From the NCBI GenBank assembly GCA_021732005.1, contig JAKFVT010000022.1, forward strand, positions 36,918-100,917: a stretch of 64,000 bases of DNA, written 5' to 3'. The notes under the pieces are model-generated. The model had not been told where the DNA came from. It made no database searches and saw nothing but the letters and a program-made list of their open reading frames with translations. Origin of the DNA: Mycobacterium sp. GTDB taxonomy: Bacteria > Actinomycetota > Actinomycetes > Mycobacteriales > Mycobacteriaceae. Positions within the stretch are counted from its first letter, which is position 1; every line of letters starts with the position of its first letter. Of the stretch, positions 1 through 9,115 are shown piece after piece. The position numbers and the translations under genes were made by a program.

Positions 1-2426
1 AGTGGCAGCGGCTGCGAGGTGGCCATCAGTGCAGGTGTCTTCAATCCGCCGCATTCCTTGCCGAGTCGGTCGGCGGCCGCCGCGGCTTCCAGTGAATGCC
101 TGCGCTGTCCGGCGGCATCGAAGAGTGCGGCGGCCTGTGCCGCGGCGTCGGCCGCCGACAACAGGGCGCCGATCCGCTCGAACTGCTGTGACGCCGAAAA
201 GACCGCTGCACCATCACTGTTCATCAGGCCGGTGGCGTGCGCCGCGTCGATCGCCGCCAGCGGCCCACCGATCACCGCGGCCACCTCGACGATCCTCGGC
301 AGGCAGGTCTTGTCCCCGAATCGTGCGGCGGCGTGCAGTGCCATCAGCTCGATGGCGCGTTGGCCCGACTCGGCGGCGAGGTCGGCAGCGCGCAGTGCCA
401 TCGTGACCGCGCCGCTGACATGGCCCATGGCTGCGGCCAGCCACGCCTCGGCGATCCGGACCGCAGGTTCGAACATCGTCGCCGCACGGCTCACCAGGTC
501 GCGCAGTTCGGTGACCAGCGGTGCGGCGGCCGAATCGTAGCCGAGCCCGCAATAACACTGCGCCAGAAGCAATCTGGCCGGGACATTCCAGGAGGCGGCC
601 GCCTCACCGCTGAGCGCGGCCAGGGTCTCCTCGAGCCGGCTCATCGCCACCCGCAGTTGCCCCCGGCCCAGTTCCACGGTGCCGGCCAGGACGTTCGCCA
701 TCGCGCGGGCGCGGTACTGGCTGGGCGAGGTGATCCGGACGATGTCACCCGAACGGGCCTGCGCGGCAGCGAAATCGCCGGCCAACGTCAGGGCGCGCAC
801 CTCACCCAGCGCCAGCAGGAACCGCAGCGGCCCGTCGATCTTGTCGTAGACCTCGTGGCCCCGCGCGGCCAGCCGCGCCGCATCGGCGGTGCACCCTTTG
901 AGCGCGGCCGCCATTCCACCGCCGAAGACCGCCCATCCGACGGCGATCGGTGGCGCGGTCGGATCGGCCAGCACCTTGTCCGCCAGCTCGGCGGCCTCGT
1001 CGAGTCGATTGTCGAGTACCGCCAGCGCCGCCGCGAGGCTGTCGACACCCACGCGCACCTGGGGGTGAGTGATGCGCTGCTGCAACATCTTCAGGATCTC
1101 GGCGGCGGCCGCGGCGTCTCCCATCGACCACTGGAGGTTGGCAATCCGCGCCATACCCCACCGGGCCAGCTCGAACTCGGTCAGAGTGTCGGGGTCGAAG
1201 GATTCCAGGATCACTTCGGACTCCGGGGCCCTCCCTTGCCACAGCAGCGTCCGCGCGAGAAGCTCGGAGGCGACCAGGCCACCACCGGCCTCGACGGCGG
1301 CGCGAGCCAGCCGCTCGGCGAGCGTGATGTTCATCAGGGATACCGCGTCTTCTGCTGCCCGGGAGAAGAATTCGGCGTCCATCGTCGTGTCGGAGTGCAG
1401 TGCCAGTTCAGCGCGACGCACGCGTTGCACCGGCGCCTGCGGCGGGTGCAGATCCATCGCACCCACCAGCTCGGTCCGCAGGCGGCGACTCGCGACTTGG
1501 CCCAGGCTCTGCCGGATGACTTCACCGATCACCGAGTGGGTGAAGTGAATTTCAGCTGTGCCGCTGACGTCGACGACGCGGATCAGCCCTCGCCGCTCGG
1601 TACGTTCCAACGTGTCGGTGTCGACGAGCTCGGACATCACCGCCAATGTCAGCGGCTCCGACACGGCCAGCAGCTGCAGGGCCCGCCGCTCGTCGTCGGG
1701 CAACCTGTCGAGCCGACTGCCCAGCAGCGGCGCCAGTTTCGAGGCCACCGCCGTCTCGCCGCGGAGCTGCCAGACGCCGTTGACCTGGCGCAGGTTTCCG
1801 GCTTCCAGCGCGCCTTCGACGAGGTGTCGGACGAACAGCGCGTTGCCGCTGGAGGCTTCCCACATCAGGTCGGCGGAGAGCCGCTCGAGGCGGCCCCCGA
1901 GTGCCGTCTCGACCAGCGCCACCGACTCGGCCTTGCTGAACGGAGCGACATCCAGTCGGGCCAGATAGCCGTCTTTCCACAGCGCGGTGATCGTCTCGGG
2001 AATCGGCTCGCCGCTGCGGGCGGTCGCCACGATGCGCACCGCGCCTTCGACAGCCAGCTGGTGTAGCAGCGTCGCGGACAGATGGTCGACCAGGTGCACG
2101 TCGTCAACGCCGATGAGCGCCAGCTTCTCCCGGCGAACGGTGTGGAATGCGGCGGCCAGCATGGCCACCGGGTCGGTGGGCATCGGACTGGCAAGCAGGT
2201 GGGCGAACACACCCAGCGGCACATCGCGCGCGGACTCGGTGCCTGCGACCCACACCGCGGCGGTGCGCAACGTGCGCGCGGCCATCCGCGCCAACGTGGT
2301 CTTGCCGACACCGGCATCGCCCAGAAGGAGCGTCCCGCATTGGCCGGGGCGGCCCTGCAGGGTCGCCTGGATCGCGGCGAGTTCCTTGCCTCGACGCATG
2401 ACAGGCCAGGTGCGGCTGTCCCCCAC
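1..2426 (-). CDS. LuxR/MalT-family AAA ATPase transcriptional regulator (C-terminus beyond the left edge)
   Basis: The frame is open from a GTG at 2426 to the left edge (about 808 residues visible), with an in-frame TAA four codons upstream fixing the start at GTG 2426 or ATG 2399. The N-terminus has a P-loop (GDAGVGKT, residues 36-43) and a Walker B-like stretch (ALIGVDDVH) near residue 100. A long helical region rich in alanine, of the kind that forms TPR-like repeats, follows. This is the MalT/LuxR large ATPase layout, in which a helix-turn-helix closes the protein; that part would lie off the window, so its DNA-binding role is inferred. Long ORFs on the other strand are codon shadows. Confidence 0.8.
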   Translation of the reverse strand, partial: MGDSRTWPVMRRGKELAAIQATLQGRPGQCGTLLLGDAGVGKTTLARMAARTLRTAAVWVAGTESARDVPLGVFAHLLASPMPTDPVAMLAAAFHTVRREKLALIGVDDVHLVDHLSATLLHQLAVEGAVRIVATARSGEPIPETITALWKDGYLARLDVAPFSKAESVALVETALGGRLERLSADLMWEASSGNALFVRHLVEGALEAGNLRQVNGVWQLRGETAVASKLAPLLGSRLDRLPDDERRALQLLAVSEPLTLAVMSELVDTDTLERTERRGLIRVVDVSGTAEIHFTHSVIGEVIRQSLGQVASRRLRTELVGAMDLHPPQAPVQRVRRAELALHSDTTMDAEFFSRAAEDAVSLMNITLAERLARAAVEAGGGLVASELLARTLLWQGRAPESEVILESFDPDTLTEFELARWGMARIANLQWSMGDAAAAAEILKMLQQRITHPQVRVGVDSLAAALAVLDNRLDEAAELADKVLADPTAPPIAVGWAVFGGGMAAALKGCTADAARLAARGHEVYDKIDGPLRFLLALGEVRALTLAGDFAAAQARSGDIVRITSPSQYRARAMANVLAGTVELGRGQLRVAMSRLEETLAALSGEAAASWNVPARLLLAQCYCGLGYDSAAAPLVTELRDLVSRAATMFEPAVRIAEAWLAAAMGHVSGAVTMALRAADLAAESGQRAIELMALHAAARFGDKTCLPRIVEVAAVIGGPLAAIDAAHATGLMNSDGAAVFSASQQFERIGALLSAADAAAQAAALFDAAGQRRHSLEAAAAADRLGKECGGLKTPALMATSQPLP

Positions 2427-2488
2427 GGCCGCAGTTTACGCAGGCGAAAGCCCTGAACTGGGCGGATTGCTCAACGTCCGAGCAGGCG

Positions 2489-3421
2489 CTACGCCAACAG
2501 CGGCACGCCGCCGTGCCGCCGGTCGGTCAGGATTTCGAACATCGCGCGTCGCGACGCGGTCAGTTCGGCGTCAAGACCATTGCCGGACAGGGTGATTCGA
2601 CAGTTCGCCAGAGCGGAGTTGTAGCAGTACTTGGTCGCACTGTTGGTGTCGGTGTAGGTCAGCCCGATGACATCGCCGGGTTCGGCGCGAAGCTCGCCGT
2701 GCACCTCGAATCCGTCGGTACGGCCGCCGAACGACCATGTGAACGGCTCGTACGAACCGTGGGTGTGCCGGGCGCCCAGTATGGACCGCACGGCCACCTC
2801 CCAGCCCGCGTGGCGCAGGACGAACAGGGTGGTGGCAGGCAACCGCAGCGGTCCGAGGGCGGCGTGCGCGGTGACCACCTCCAGGCTGGAGTTCGGGTGC
2901 TCGTCGAATCCGCACACCTGACCGAAGGCGTACGCCGGGGTGTGCTTGCTGCCCCAGTTGTGGTTGACACTGCCCGTCCACGATTCGACGGCGACTCGGG
3001 TGTCGCCGAGGGTGACCGTGCCGTCGAAGCGGGCCAGCGGGTGGCGCACCTGGGTCTTGGCGGTCGGGAACTTCGCCGTATAGGAGCGGTCGGTGAGGAG
3101 CTTGACCGGCGGTTCGTCACCCGGGGTGATGGCCAGGTCGCACGACGCGCCGTCCAGCGTCGCGCGTGCGTGCACGTCGTCGATCACGGTGTCGGCGATC
3201 CTGGCCGACCAGGGATCGGACAGGTAGTCGGCGTCGGACAGCGGGTGGGGCACTTTGAGGGCGCGGTTACCTGCACCGTCGGGGTCGAACAGCATCACCC
3301 AGACGTCGGCCACCGCGTCGCCGGGATTGGGCAGCAGTCGCGTCCAGCGCAGCCAGATAGCTTGCGCACGCCGGGGGTGATTCGCGCGGATGAATCTGCT
3401 CTCGTAGTAAGGAGGCATCAT
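2489..3421 (-). CDS. Conserved hypothetical, CrtC/AttH-like (lipocalin-type) fold
   Basis: About 310 residues, starting at one of two adjacent ATG codons (MMPPYY). The open frame extends further upstream but that part is antisense to the cyclase and looks like shadow. The protein is rich in beta-strand patterns and has a central VNHNWG motif followed by [12 protein letters not shown], reminiscent of CrtC/AttH carotenoid-hydratase-like or tocopherol-cyclase-like proteins. It has no signal peptide. It is divergent from the cyclase with only about 35 bp between starts, so the two share a promoter region. Function is not known; the fold assignment is tentative. Confidence 0.7.
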   Translation of the reverse strand: MMPPYYESRFIRANHPRRAQAIWLRWTRLLPNPGDAVADVWVMLFDPDGAGNRALKVPHPLSDADYLSDPWSARIADTVIDDVHARATLDGASCDLAITPGDEPPVKLLTDRSYTAKFPTAKTQVRHPLARFDGTVTLGDTRVAVESWTGSVNHNWGSKHTPAYAFGQVCGFDEHPNSSLEVVTAHAALGPLRLPATTLFVLRHAGWEVAVRSILGARHTHGSYEPFTWSFGGRTDGFEVHGELRAEPGDVIGLTYTDTNSATKYCYNSALANCRITLSGNGLDAELTASRRAMFEILTDRRHGGVPLLA

Positions 3422-3455
3422 CTGTTCAGGATCGCGGACAGAAGGGCGGCGCACA

Positions 3456-4244
3456 GTGGGTTGGACGATCGTGGCTGCGGTGTTGGCGGTGCTGGCCGTG
3501 GCCGAGGCGATCGCACTGCTGGTGATGCGCTCACGTCTGGCGGCCAGCGAGCGGGAAGCCGAGGAACTGCGCGGGCGCCTGGACACCCGCAACATGCTGT
3601 GGACGGGCGGCCGGGAGGCGGTCAAGCAGGTATGGCAGACCGCCAACCTGGTCCGCACCCAGGGCCTGGGGGGCGCGGTGCGGTCCTCGATCGAGGAACT
3701 CGCCGACTGGGCCGACGTCGAGCGGCCGGACCTGGCTCGGCTGGCGCCCGACGGCAAGGTGGTGGTGATGTTCTCCGACATCGAGGAGTCCACCGCACTC
3801 AACGAACGCATCGGCGACCGGGCGTGGGTCAAGCTCATCGGCAGCCACGACCGGATGGTCCGGCGGTTGGTGAACAAACACGACGGCCACGTCGTAAAGA
3901 GTCAGGGCGACGGGTTCATGGTGGCCTTTGCCGATCCCTCCGCTGCGGTGAACTGCGCGGTGGCCATGCAGCGGGAATTGGCGCGCGACGCGAAACGGCT
4001 GCGAAACAACAGCATTCGAGTGCGGATCGGTATCCACATGGGCAAGTCGGTGCGCCGCGGCGACGACCTGTTCGGCCGCAACGTCGCGATGGCGGCCCGC
4101 GTCGCCAGTCAGGCCGATGGCGGCGAGATCCTGGTGAGCGAGTCGGTGCGGACCGCCGTCGGCGATCAGCAGACCTTCGACGAGGGGCGGGACGCCGAAC
4201 TGAAGGGGTTCAGCGGCACCCACCGGCTGTACGCGGTGGCGTGA
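3456..4244 (+). CDS. Membrane-anchored class III adenylate/guanylate cyclase
   Basis: GTG start, 262 residues. An N-terminal transmembrane helix (about residues 3-24) is followed by a short coiled linker (about 25-50) and a class III catalytic domain from about residue 98. The metal-binding stretch reads [10 protein letters not shown], and the core [14 protein letters not shown] and RIGIHMG motifs are present. It converts a nucleoside triphosphate to a cyclic nucleotide, probably cAMP, at the inner face of the membrane. Its position matches Rv1120c of M. tuberculosis, which is annotated only as cyclase-like. No HAMP domain is apparent between helix and catalytic domain. Confidence 0.85.
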   Translation: MGWTIVAAVLAVLAVAEAIALLVMRSRLAASEREAEELRGRLDTRNMLWTGGREAVKQVWQTANLVRTQGLGGAVRSSIEELADWADVERPDLARLAPDGKVVVMFSDIEESTALNERIGDRAWVKLIGSHDRMVRRLVNKHDGHVVKSQGDGFMVAFADPSAAVNCAVAMQRELARDAKRLRNNSIRVRIGIHMGKSVRRGDDLFGRNVAMAARVASQADGGEILVSESVRTAVGDQQTFDEGRDAELKGFSGTHRLYAVA

Positions 4245-4256
4245 CGCCGGCACCAC

Positions 4257-4415
4257 CTAGCTTTGAGCGGCTTCGGTGTGCCGCTGGTGCAGGCGGGCAC
4301 GGATCTCGTCGGGGGTGTATGCCTTGCGGCGCCGCTGGTCCCGCGCGACGAGTACCCCGCCCGCGACGACGCCGGCCGCACCGGCCAGACCGATCCACTT
4401 CCAGATACCGCGCAT
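4257..4415 (-). CDS. Small single-pass membrane protein (52 aa)
   Basis: The frame runs from ATG 4415 to TAG and encodes MRGIWKWIGLAG, then a hydrophobic Ala/Gly/Val helix to about residue 24, then a basic RDQRRRK stretch and a soluble tail TPDEIRARLHQRH. The positive-inside pattern and the codon use look genuine. Its ATG lies in the palindrome GCATGC, on the opposite strand to the next gene and 22 bp from that gene's GTG. No function is known. Confidence 0.65.
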   Translation of the reverse strand: MRGIWKWIGLAGAAGVVAGGVLVARDQRRRKAYTPDEIRARLHQRHTEAAQS

Positions 4416-4437
4416 GCGATCACATTATGCTGCGCTG

Positions 4438-5133
4438 GTGAGTGAGCACACCGTGTCGTTGACACAGGCGCTGAACGAAACCCGGACCGGTGATGTCTGG
4501 TTGTTCCGCGGCGGGTCGGGCCCGGACCGGGCGATCCAGACTTTGACCAATGCGCCGGTCAACCATGTCGGCATGACGGTGGCGATCGACGATCTGCCGC
4601 CGTTGATCTGGCACGCCGAACTCGGCCACAAGCTGCTGGACCTGTGGACCGGTACGAATCACCGCGGGGTGCAGCTCAACGATGCCCGAGAGGCCGTCGA
4701 GCAATGGCTGCATCACTACGGTCAGCGGTGCTGGCTACGCCAGCTCACCCCGGATGTCACCCGCGACCACGAGGATCAGCTGCTGAAGGTGATCGCCCGG
4801 ATGGACGGCACCCCGTTCCCGTCGACCGCGCGGTTGACCGGCCGCTGGCTGCGTGGGCGGCTGCCCACCGTCAGCGATTGGACGCGGGGAATCCCGGTCG
4901 TACACAAGAAGGTTCGACAATCCGCGGAACGGCGCAAGCTGGCCGAGCGTGAAGTCGGGTTGCAGACGGCCTATTGCGCGGAGACGGTTGCCATCACCTA
5001 TGAGGAGATGGGCTTGCTGGACACCGAGAAGAACGAGAACTGGTTCGATCCCGGCCGATTCTGGAGCGGCGACACGCTACCCCTCGTCGACAGCTATCGG
5101 CTCGGTGACGAAATACAGGTCCTGGCAGACTGA
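4438..5133 (+). CDS. Permuted papain-like (YaeF/YiiX, NlpC/P60-type) hydrolase
   Basis: About 231 residues from GTG 4438; an ATG at 4414 is in frame but lies inside the divergent small gene. The motif order fits the circularly permuted papain-like family: GDVWLFRGG near the start, NHVGM carrying the presumed catalytic His at about residue 42, then AYCAETVAITYEEMG with the presumed catalytic Cys at about residue 182. Relatives hydrolyse amide or ester bonds, often at membranes or the cell wall. There is no signal peptide, so it is probably cytoplasmic. The family call rests on motif order alone. Confidence 0.65.
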   Translation: MSEHTVSLTQALNETRTGDVWLFRGGSGPDRAIQTLTNAPVNHVGMTVAIDDLPPLIWHAELGHKLLDLWTGTNHRGVQLNDAREAVEQWLHHYGQRCWLRQLTPDVTRDHEDQLLKVIARMDGTPFPSTARLTGRWLRGRLPTVSDWTRGIPVVHKKVRQSAERRKLAEREVGLQTAYCAETVAITYEEMGLLDTEKNENWFDPGRFWSGDTLPLVDSYRLGDEIQVLAD

Positions 5134-5137
5134 TTCG

Positions 5138-5449
5138 TCAGAAGCCGACGCCGACGCCGATACCGACCGGGGACTCACGGTGCGGGCACGACAGGTCGAC
5201 GTAGACGGTGGTCGCGCTGGTCGACTCCCCGGGCGAGCTGTCCGGATTGTGGACGGCCACCACCCGGCAGGACGACAACGGCGCACCGGTGTTGCCGTCG
5301 ACCCAGTTGATCGCGACGACGTAGCCCTGGGACTGCAGGTCGTCGATGGTGGCCTGTGCCGTGTCGGCCGACGCCACCGCCGCGAACACGATCGGAGCAG
5401 CGGCCGCGCCGAACAGCGCGGTCACCGATCGTCCGATCCCCCATCGCAT
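5138..5449 (-). CDS. Secreted small protein of unknown function
   Basis: 103 residues. A classical signal peptide (MRWGIGRSV, hydrophobic core, cleavage after ASA near residue 28) precedes a mature part of about 75 residues with two cysteines (SSCRVV and DLSCPH) that could form a disulfide. The TIDDLQSQGYVV motif is common in short mycobacterial exported proteins. It converges on the papain-like gene with 4 bp between stops and lies 21 bp downstream of a lipoprotein gene on the same strand, so the two may be co-transcribed. Confidence 0.75.
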   Translation of the reverse strand: MRWGIGRSVTALFGAAAAPIVFAAVASADTAQATIDDLQSQGYVVAINWVDGNTGAPLSSCRVVAVHNPDSSPGESTSATTVYVDLSCPHRESPVGIGVGVGF

Positions 5450-5470
5450 GACGCACCTCCCGAGCTGAAC

Positions 5471-5995
5471 CTACCCCGCGCCCCAGACCGCCAGCACCTT
5501 GCCTTTCGGGTCGCGGAATTGGATCGCGGTGATGGTCTGGCCCGGCGGAACGTCGTAGGCGACGTGGCCGGCCACCTGCTGGTCCTGCGCGAGCTGGCCT
5601 GAGGTGATACCGGGCCGGACAGCACCGACGGCGGGCGCGATGTTCGACCCGTCGGCGGCGCGTGCAACGAGGTAGAAGCCGTTGTAGGTCGGTGTGCCGC
5701 TCTTGGCGACGATCGTCACGTCGACGGCGTACATCGTGCCTTTGGCCGGGACGATCTGGGCGTCGGGCGGCACCGGCTGCAGGTTGTCGACGATGTAGGC
5801 CGCGGTGCCGTCGGACGACGCGATGTCGACCTTGGTGCCGAACGCGACCGCTTCCAGCGTGGGCGCCATCGACGTACTGGCAGGCGTGCTGGGAGGCGAC
5901 TGTCGGGCGGTCTGGTTGGAATTCCCACATGCCACACTCATGACTGCGATGGCCAACAGGCCCAGAGGGACTCCGACCAACCGTATTCCGCGCAT
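5471..5995 (-). CDS. Lipoprotein with MPT63-like (DUF1942) domain
   Basis: 174 residues. The lipobox is VMSVAC, with lipidation at Cys 23, and a Thr/Ser/Pro linker follows. The C-terminal Ig-like domain shows the MPT63/DUF1942 pattern (FGTKVDIASSDG, YAVDVTIVA, AYDVPPGQTITAIQFRD). It is expected on the outer face of the plasma membrane; the family includes secreted immunogenic proteins of unknown function. It precedes the small secreted protein gene by 21 bp on the same strand. Confidence 0.75.
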   Translation of the reverse strand: MRGIRLVGVPLGLLAIAVMSVACGNSNQTARQSPPSTPASTSMAPTLEAVAFGTKVDIASSDGTAAYIVDNLQPVPPDAQIVPAKGTMYAVDVTIVAKSGTPTYNGFYLVARAADGSNIAPAVGAVRPGITSGQLAQDQQVAGHVAYDVPPGQTITAIQFRDPKGKVLAVWGAG

Positions 5996-6038
5996 TGGCG
6001 GATACTAGCGCGCGGGCAGCAGAGGCCGGGCGGCGCTG

Positions 6039-8816
6039 CTATCGAACGACATTGGTGAGATTGGCGCCGGTGAGGTTCGCCCCGGTGAGGATCGCTCCGG
6101 TCAGATTCGCCCCGGTCAGATTCGCCACCCGCAGGTTGGCACTAGTGAGGTTGGCCCCGCTCAAGTTCGCCGCTGTCAGGTTGGCGCCCTGCAGATTCGC
6201 TCTGACGAGGTTGGCGTTGCTCATGACGGCCCCGGACAGGTTCGCCCCAACCAGGTTGAGGGATTGGAGATTCTGTCCCGTCAGGGTGGCATTGCTCAGG
6301 TTCACTCCAGCCAGGACCGCCCCTGTCAGGGTCACGCCCTGGAGGTTCAGCCCGCCCATGACGGCGTTGGTCAGGTTCGCGCCGGACAGGGTCGCGCCGG
6401 TCAACGTCGCCCCGGTCAACGTCGCTCCAGCCAACGTTGTGCGCGTCAGGTTGCGGCCCGCAAGGTTCTGCCCGCTCAGATTGGCGTTGGTCATGACGGC
6501 TCCGACCAACGTGACCCCGGTCAGATCCAATCCTTGGAAATTGAGCCCGATGAGGTTGGCATTGGTCAGGTTCGCACCGGTCAGAGTCGCCCCCGTGACG
6601 GTCGCACCCGCCAGCGTCGCGGACGTCATATTGGCGCCCGCCAGACTCGCCCCCGACAGGTTCGCCCCGCCAAGCTTCACCCCAGCCAGATTCCGGCCCG
6701 CAAGGTTCTGCCCGGTCAGATTGGCGTTGGTCAGATTCGCCCCGACCAGCGTCGTACCCGTCAGATCAAAGCCCTGCAGGTTCAGCCCCGTCAGATTGGC
6801 ATTGGTCAGGTTGGCACCTGTGAACGTGGCACCGGTCACCGTCGCCCCGGCCAGCGTCACCCCGGTCAGGTTGCGGCCCTGCAGGTTCTGCCCGGTCAGG
6901 TCGGCGTTGGTCAGGTTCGCACCGGTCAACGTCACCCCGGTCAGATCGAACGCCTGCAGATTCTGACCCGTGAGGTTGGCGTTGGTCAGGTTCGCACCGG
7001 TCAACGTCGCACCGGTCAACGTCGCCCCGAGCAGGTTGGCCTTCGTGAGGGTGGATCCGGACAGGTTGGCGCCGGTCAGCGTGGCCTGAATCAGCGTCGC
7101 CCCAGTCAGGTTGCGGCCCTGCAGGTTTTGGCCGGTCAAGTTTGCCCCCGACAGGTTCGCACCGACCAGTATCGTGCCGGTCAGGTCGTATCCCTGCAGG
7201 TTCTGTCCGATCAGGTTGGCCAGCGTCAGATTCGCACCGGTCAACGTCGCACCGGTCAACGTCGCACCGACCAGCGTGGCACCAGTCAGATTGCGGCCCA
7301 ACAAGTTTTGCCCACTCAGGTTGACGTTGGTCAAGTTCGTCCCGACCAGGGTTGTACCCGTCAGATCAAAGCCCTGGAGATTTTGCCCGATCAGGTTGGC
7401 CAGCGTCAGATTCGCACCGGTCAGCGTCGCACCGGTCAACGTCGCACCAACCAGCGTGGCACCAGTCAGGTTGCGGCCCAACAGATTCTGTCCGGTGAGA
7501 TCGGCGTTGGTCAGATTCGTGCCGATCAGCGTCACACCGGTCAGATCGAAACCCTGCAGATTCTGCGCACTGAGGTTGGCGACGCTGAGATTCGCCCGGG
7601 TCAGCGTCGCGCCGGTCAACGTCGCACCCGACAGGTTCGCCCCGACCATCGTGGCGCCCGTCAACGTCGCACCGGCGAGATTGGCGCCGACGAACAGCGC
7701 CGCGGTCAGCTTTGCCCCGGCCAGGTTCGTCCCGGCCAAGGTTGCCCCGGACAGCTGAACCGAATTCAGATTGATGCCCTGGAGGTTCTGCCCGGCCAGG
7801 TTGGCGTTGGCCAATCCCGCGCCGGCCAAGGTGACGCCGGTCAGGTCAAAACCCTGGAGGTTCTGCCCGGTCAGGTTGGCGTACGTGAAGTTCGCCCCCG
7901 ACAGGTTGGCCCCGGTCAGCGTCGCCCCGGTCAACGTCACCCGGGTCAGGTTGCGGCTCTGCAGGTTCTGGCCCGCCAGGTTGGCGTTGGCCAGGATCGC
8001 GCCGACGAGCGTCACCCCGCTCAGATCGAAACCCTGAAGGTTCTGCCCCGTCAGGTTGGCCGACGTCAGATTCGCACCCGACAACGTCACCCCGGTCAAC
8101 GTCGCCCCAACCAGGTTCGCCCCGGTGAGGTTGCGGCTCTGCAGGTTCTGGCCGGTCAGATTGGTGTTGGTCAGGTTCGTGCCGACCAGCGTCACCCCGC
8201 TCAGATCGAAACCCTGAAGGTTCTGCCCCGTCAGGTTGGCCGACGTCAGATTCGCACTGGATAGCGTCGCCCCGGTCAAGGTCGACCCGGCCAGCGTCGC
8301 CTTGGCCAGATTTGCCCCGGACAAGTTCGCGCTGGTGAAGTTGTAGCCGGTGAGGTTCAGACCGGCCAGGTTCGCTCCGCTCAGGTTCAGGTTGGAGCAG
8401 TCCTTGGTGGCACCGCACGCGGCAAGGGGGTTTGCGGCCGCCGCCGACGGGACCACTCGCGACAGCGAAAGATCATTCGTGGCAGGCGGTTTCAACCCGA
8501 ATGCGGCCAAGGCGTGTGTCAGCAGTCCCGCGACCGGGTTCGTCGCGGAGGCCGGGGCGACGGTGACCTTCGACGGCCGCCTCGGGCCACTGTTCCTGTT
8601 AGAGGAGCCAACCGTCTTCACCGACTGGGCAGACGAGGAATCGGCATGGCTGCTCGACGGGCCGGATCCGCCCGACCCGCCGGTGTCGGCTTGAGCGACC
8701 CCGGCGCCGCTGGCGAGCGCCGCCCCAAGGCCGAGCGTGACGGCGCCCGCGCCCAGCCAAACGTATGGCTCACGCCGTTGCCGTCGGGCGGCCTTCCGAC
8801 TGTGCACACCTGACAT
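6039..8816 (-). CDS. Giant exported pentapeptide-repeat protein
   Basis: 925 residues from ATG 8816, chosen because a normal basic-then-hydrophobic export signal follows directly (KAARRQRRE, then a Leu/Gly/Ala core, cleavage after AQA near residue 43). A Ser/Gly/Pro linker runs to about residue 140. From there to the C-terminus nearly every fifth residue is Leu, in the A(N/T)LxG pattern, giving roughly 155 pentapeptides, enough for about 39 coils of a right-handed quadrilateral beta-helix. No catalytic domain is present. Cytoplasmic relatives (MfpA, Qnr) mimic DNA, but this one has an export signal, so a cell-envelope role is more likely. Confidence 0.85.
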   Translation of the reverse strand: MSGVHSRKAARRQRREPYVWLGAGAVTLGLGAALASGAGVAQADTGGSGGSGPSSSHADSSSAQSVKTVGSSNRNSGPRRPSKVTVAPASATNPVAGLLTHALAAFGLKPPATNDLSLSRVVPSAAAANPLAACGATKDCSNLNLSGANLAGLNLTGYNFTSANLSGANLAKATLAGSTLTGATLSSANLTSANLTGQNLQGFDLSGVTLVGTNLTNTNLTGQNLQSRNLTGANLVGATLTGVTLSGANLTSANLTGQNLQGFDLSGVTLVGAILANANLAGQNLQSRNLTRVTLTGATLTGANLSGANFTYANLTGQNLQGFDLTGVTLAGAGLANANLAGQNLQGINLNSVQLSGATLAGTNLAGAKLTAALFVGANLAGATLTGATMVGANLSGATLTGATLTRANLSVANLSAQNLQGFDLTGVTLIGTNLTNADLTGQNLLGRNLTGATLVGATLTGATLTGANLTLANLIGQNLQGFDLTGTTLVGTNLTNVNLSGQNLLGRNLTGATLVGATLTGATLTGANLTLANLIGQNLQGYDLTGTILVGANLSGANLTGQNLQGRNLTGATLIQATLTGANLSGSTLTKANLLGATLTGATLTGANLTNANLTGQNLQAFDLTGVTLTGANLTNADLTGQNLQGRNLTGVTLAGATVTGATFTGANLTNANLTGLNLQGFDLTGTTLVGANLTNANLTGQNLAGRNLAGVKLGGANLSGASLAGANMTSATLAGATVTGATLTGANLTNANLIGLNFQGLDLTGVTLVGAVMTNANLSGQNLAGRNLTRTTLAGATLTGATLTGATLSGANLTNAVMGGLNLQGVTLTGAVLAGVNLSNATLTGQNLQSLNLVGANLSGAVMSNANLVRANLQGANLTAANLSGANLTSANLRVANLTGANLTGAILTGANLTGANLTNVVR
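6040..8400 (-). repeat. Tandem pentapeptide-coding repeats with a 180-bp superperiod
   Basis: Within the giant gene the GQNLQ module recurs at spacings alternating 75 bp and 105 bp. Examples are near 7121, 7196, 7301, 7376, 7481 and 7556, and near 7856, 7961, 8036, 8141 and 8216. The combined unit is 180 bp (60 residues, 12 pentapeptides, three helix turns). Copies at about 8041 and 8221 share almost 40 identical bases, as do those at about 7201 and 7381. This points to unit-by-unit duplication or gene conversion. The regular phase breaks around 6890-7120 and 7560-7780. Confidence 0.8.
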
Positions 8817-9115
8817 GTCGCCCCCAACCCCGAGTAGAGCTGCCACTTCATTGCGTCGTAAACAGCTATACCCCCACACGGCGCCATTTTTGTCGTGTCA
8901 GTCAATTTTGACTCTGGCGTCTCGCGCCGATCGGCGAAATCCTTTACCGCGCTGCGTAAGACAGGACGGTGACGGCAATCTCGATAAGCGCCGTTATAGC
9001 GCGTGATCCGGCATCGATTCGCGTTGTCGCGATCGATAGCAAACAGACTGTGGCGCCATTGCCTGATTGGCAAATCCCCTTGCCCATGTCGCTCGTCCGT
9101 CAGCACCATCGGTAG
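8817..9115. other. Intergenic region between pentapeptide gene and methyltransferase
   Basis: This 299-bp spacer separates two divergent genes and is lower in GC than its surroundings. It must hold both promoters. On the minus strand a TTGACT hexamer lies about 90 bp upstream of the pentapeptide start, but no well-spaced -10 follows, so I do not call a promoter. A minus-strand ORF that crosses it overlaps the pentapeptide gene out of frame and is rejected. Confidence 0.4.

Noticed and set aside
237..2066. Plus-strand 609-residue open frame
   Set aside because: It lies opposite the LuxR/MalT-type regulator, has no domain pattern and a composition typical of high-GC shadow frames. The minus strand has a P-loop and runs off the edge.
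2513..4441. Plus-strand 642-residue open frame
   Set aside because: It covers the opposite strand of one real gene and another frame of the cyclase gene; it has no motif or start signal.
6264..8264. Plus-strand 666-residue repetitive frame opposite the pentapeptide gene
   Set aside because: Its repeats mirror those of the real gene. The minus frame has an export signal and the Leu-every-fifth pattern.
6039..8400. CRISPR-like or satellite DNA interpretation of the periodic region
   Set aside because: Repeat units are contiguous and in frame, with no unique spacers; they code for pentapeptides.
8618..9109. Minus-strand 163-residue frame crossing the intergenic region
   Set aside because: It overlaps the N-terminal coding part of the pentapeptide protein in another frame and lacks any family pattern.
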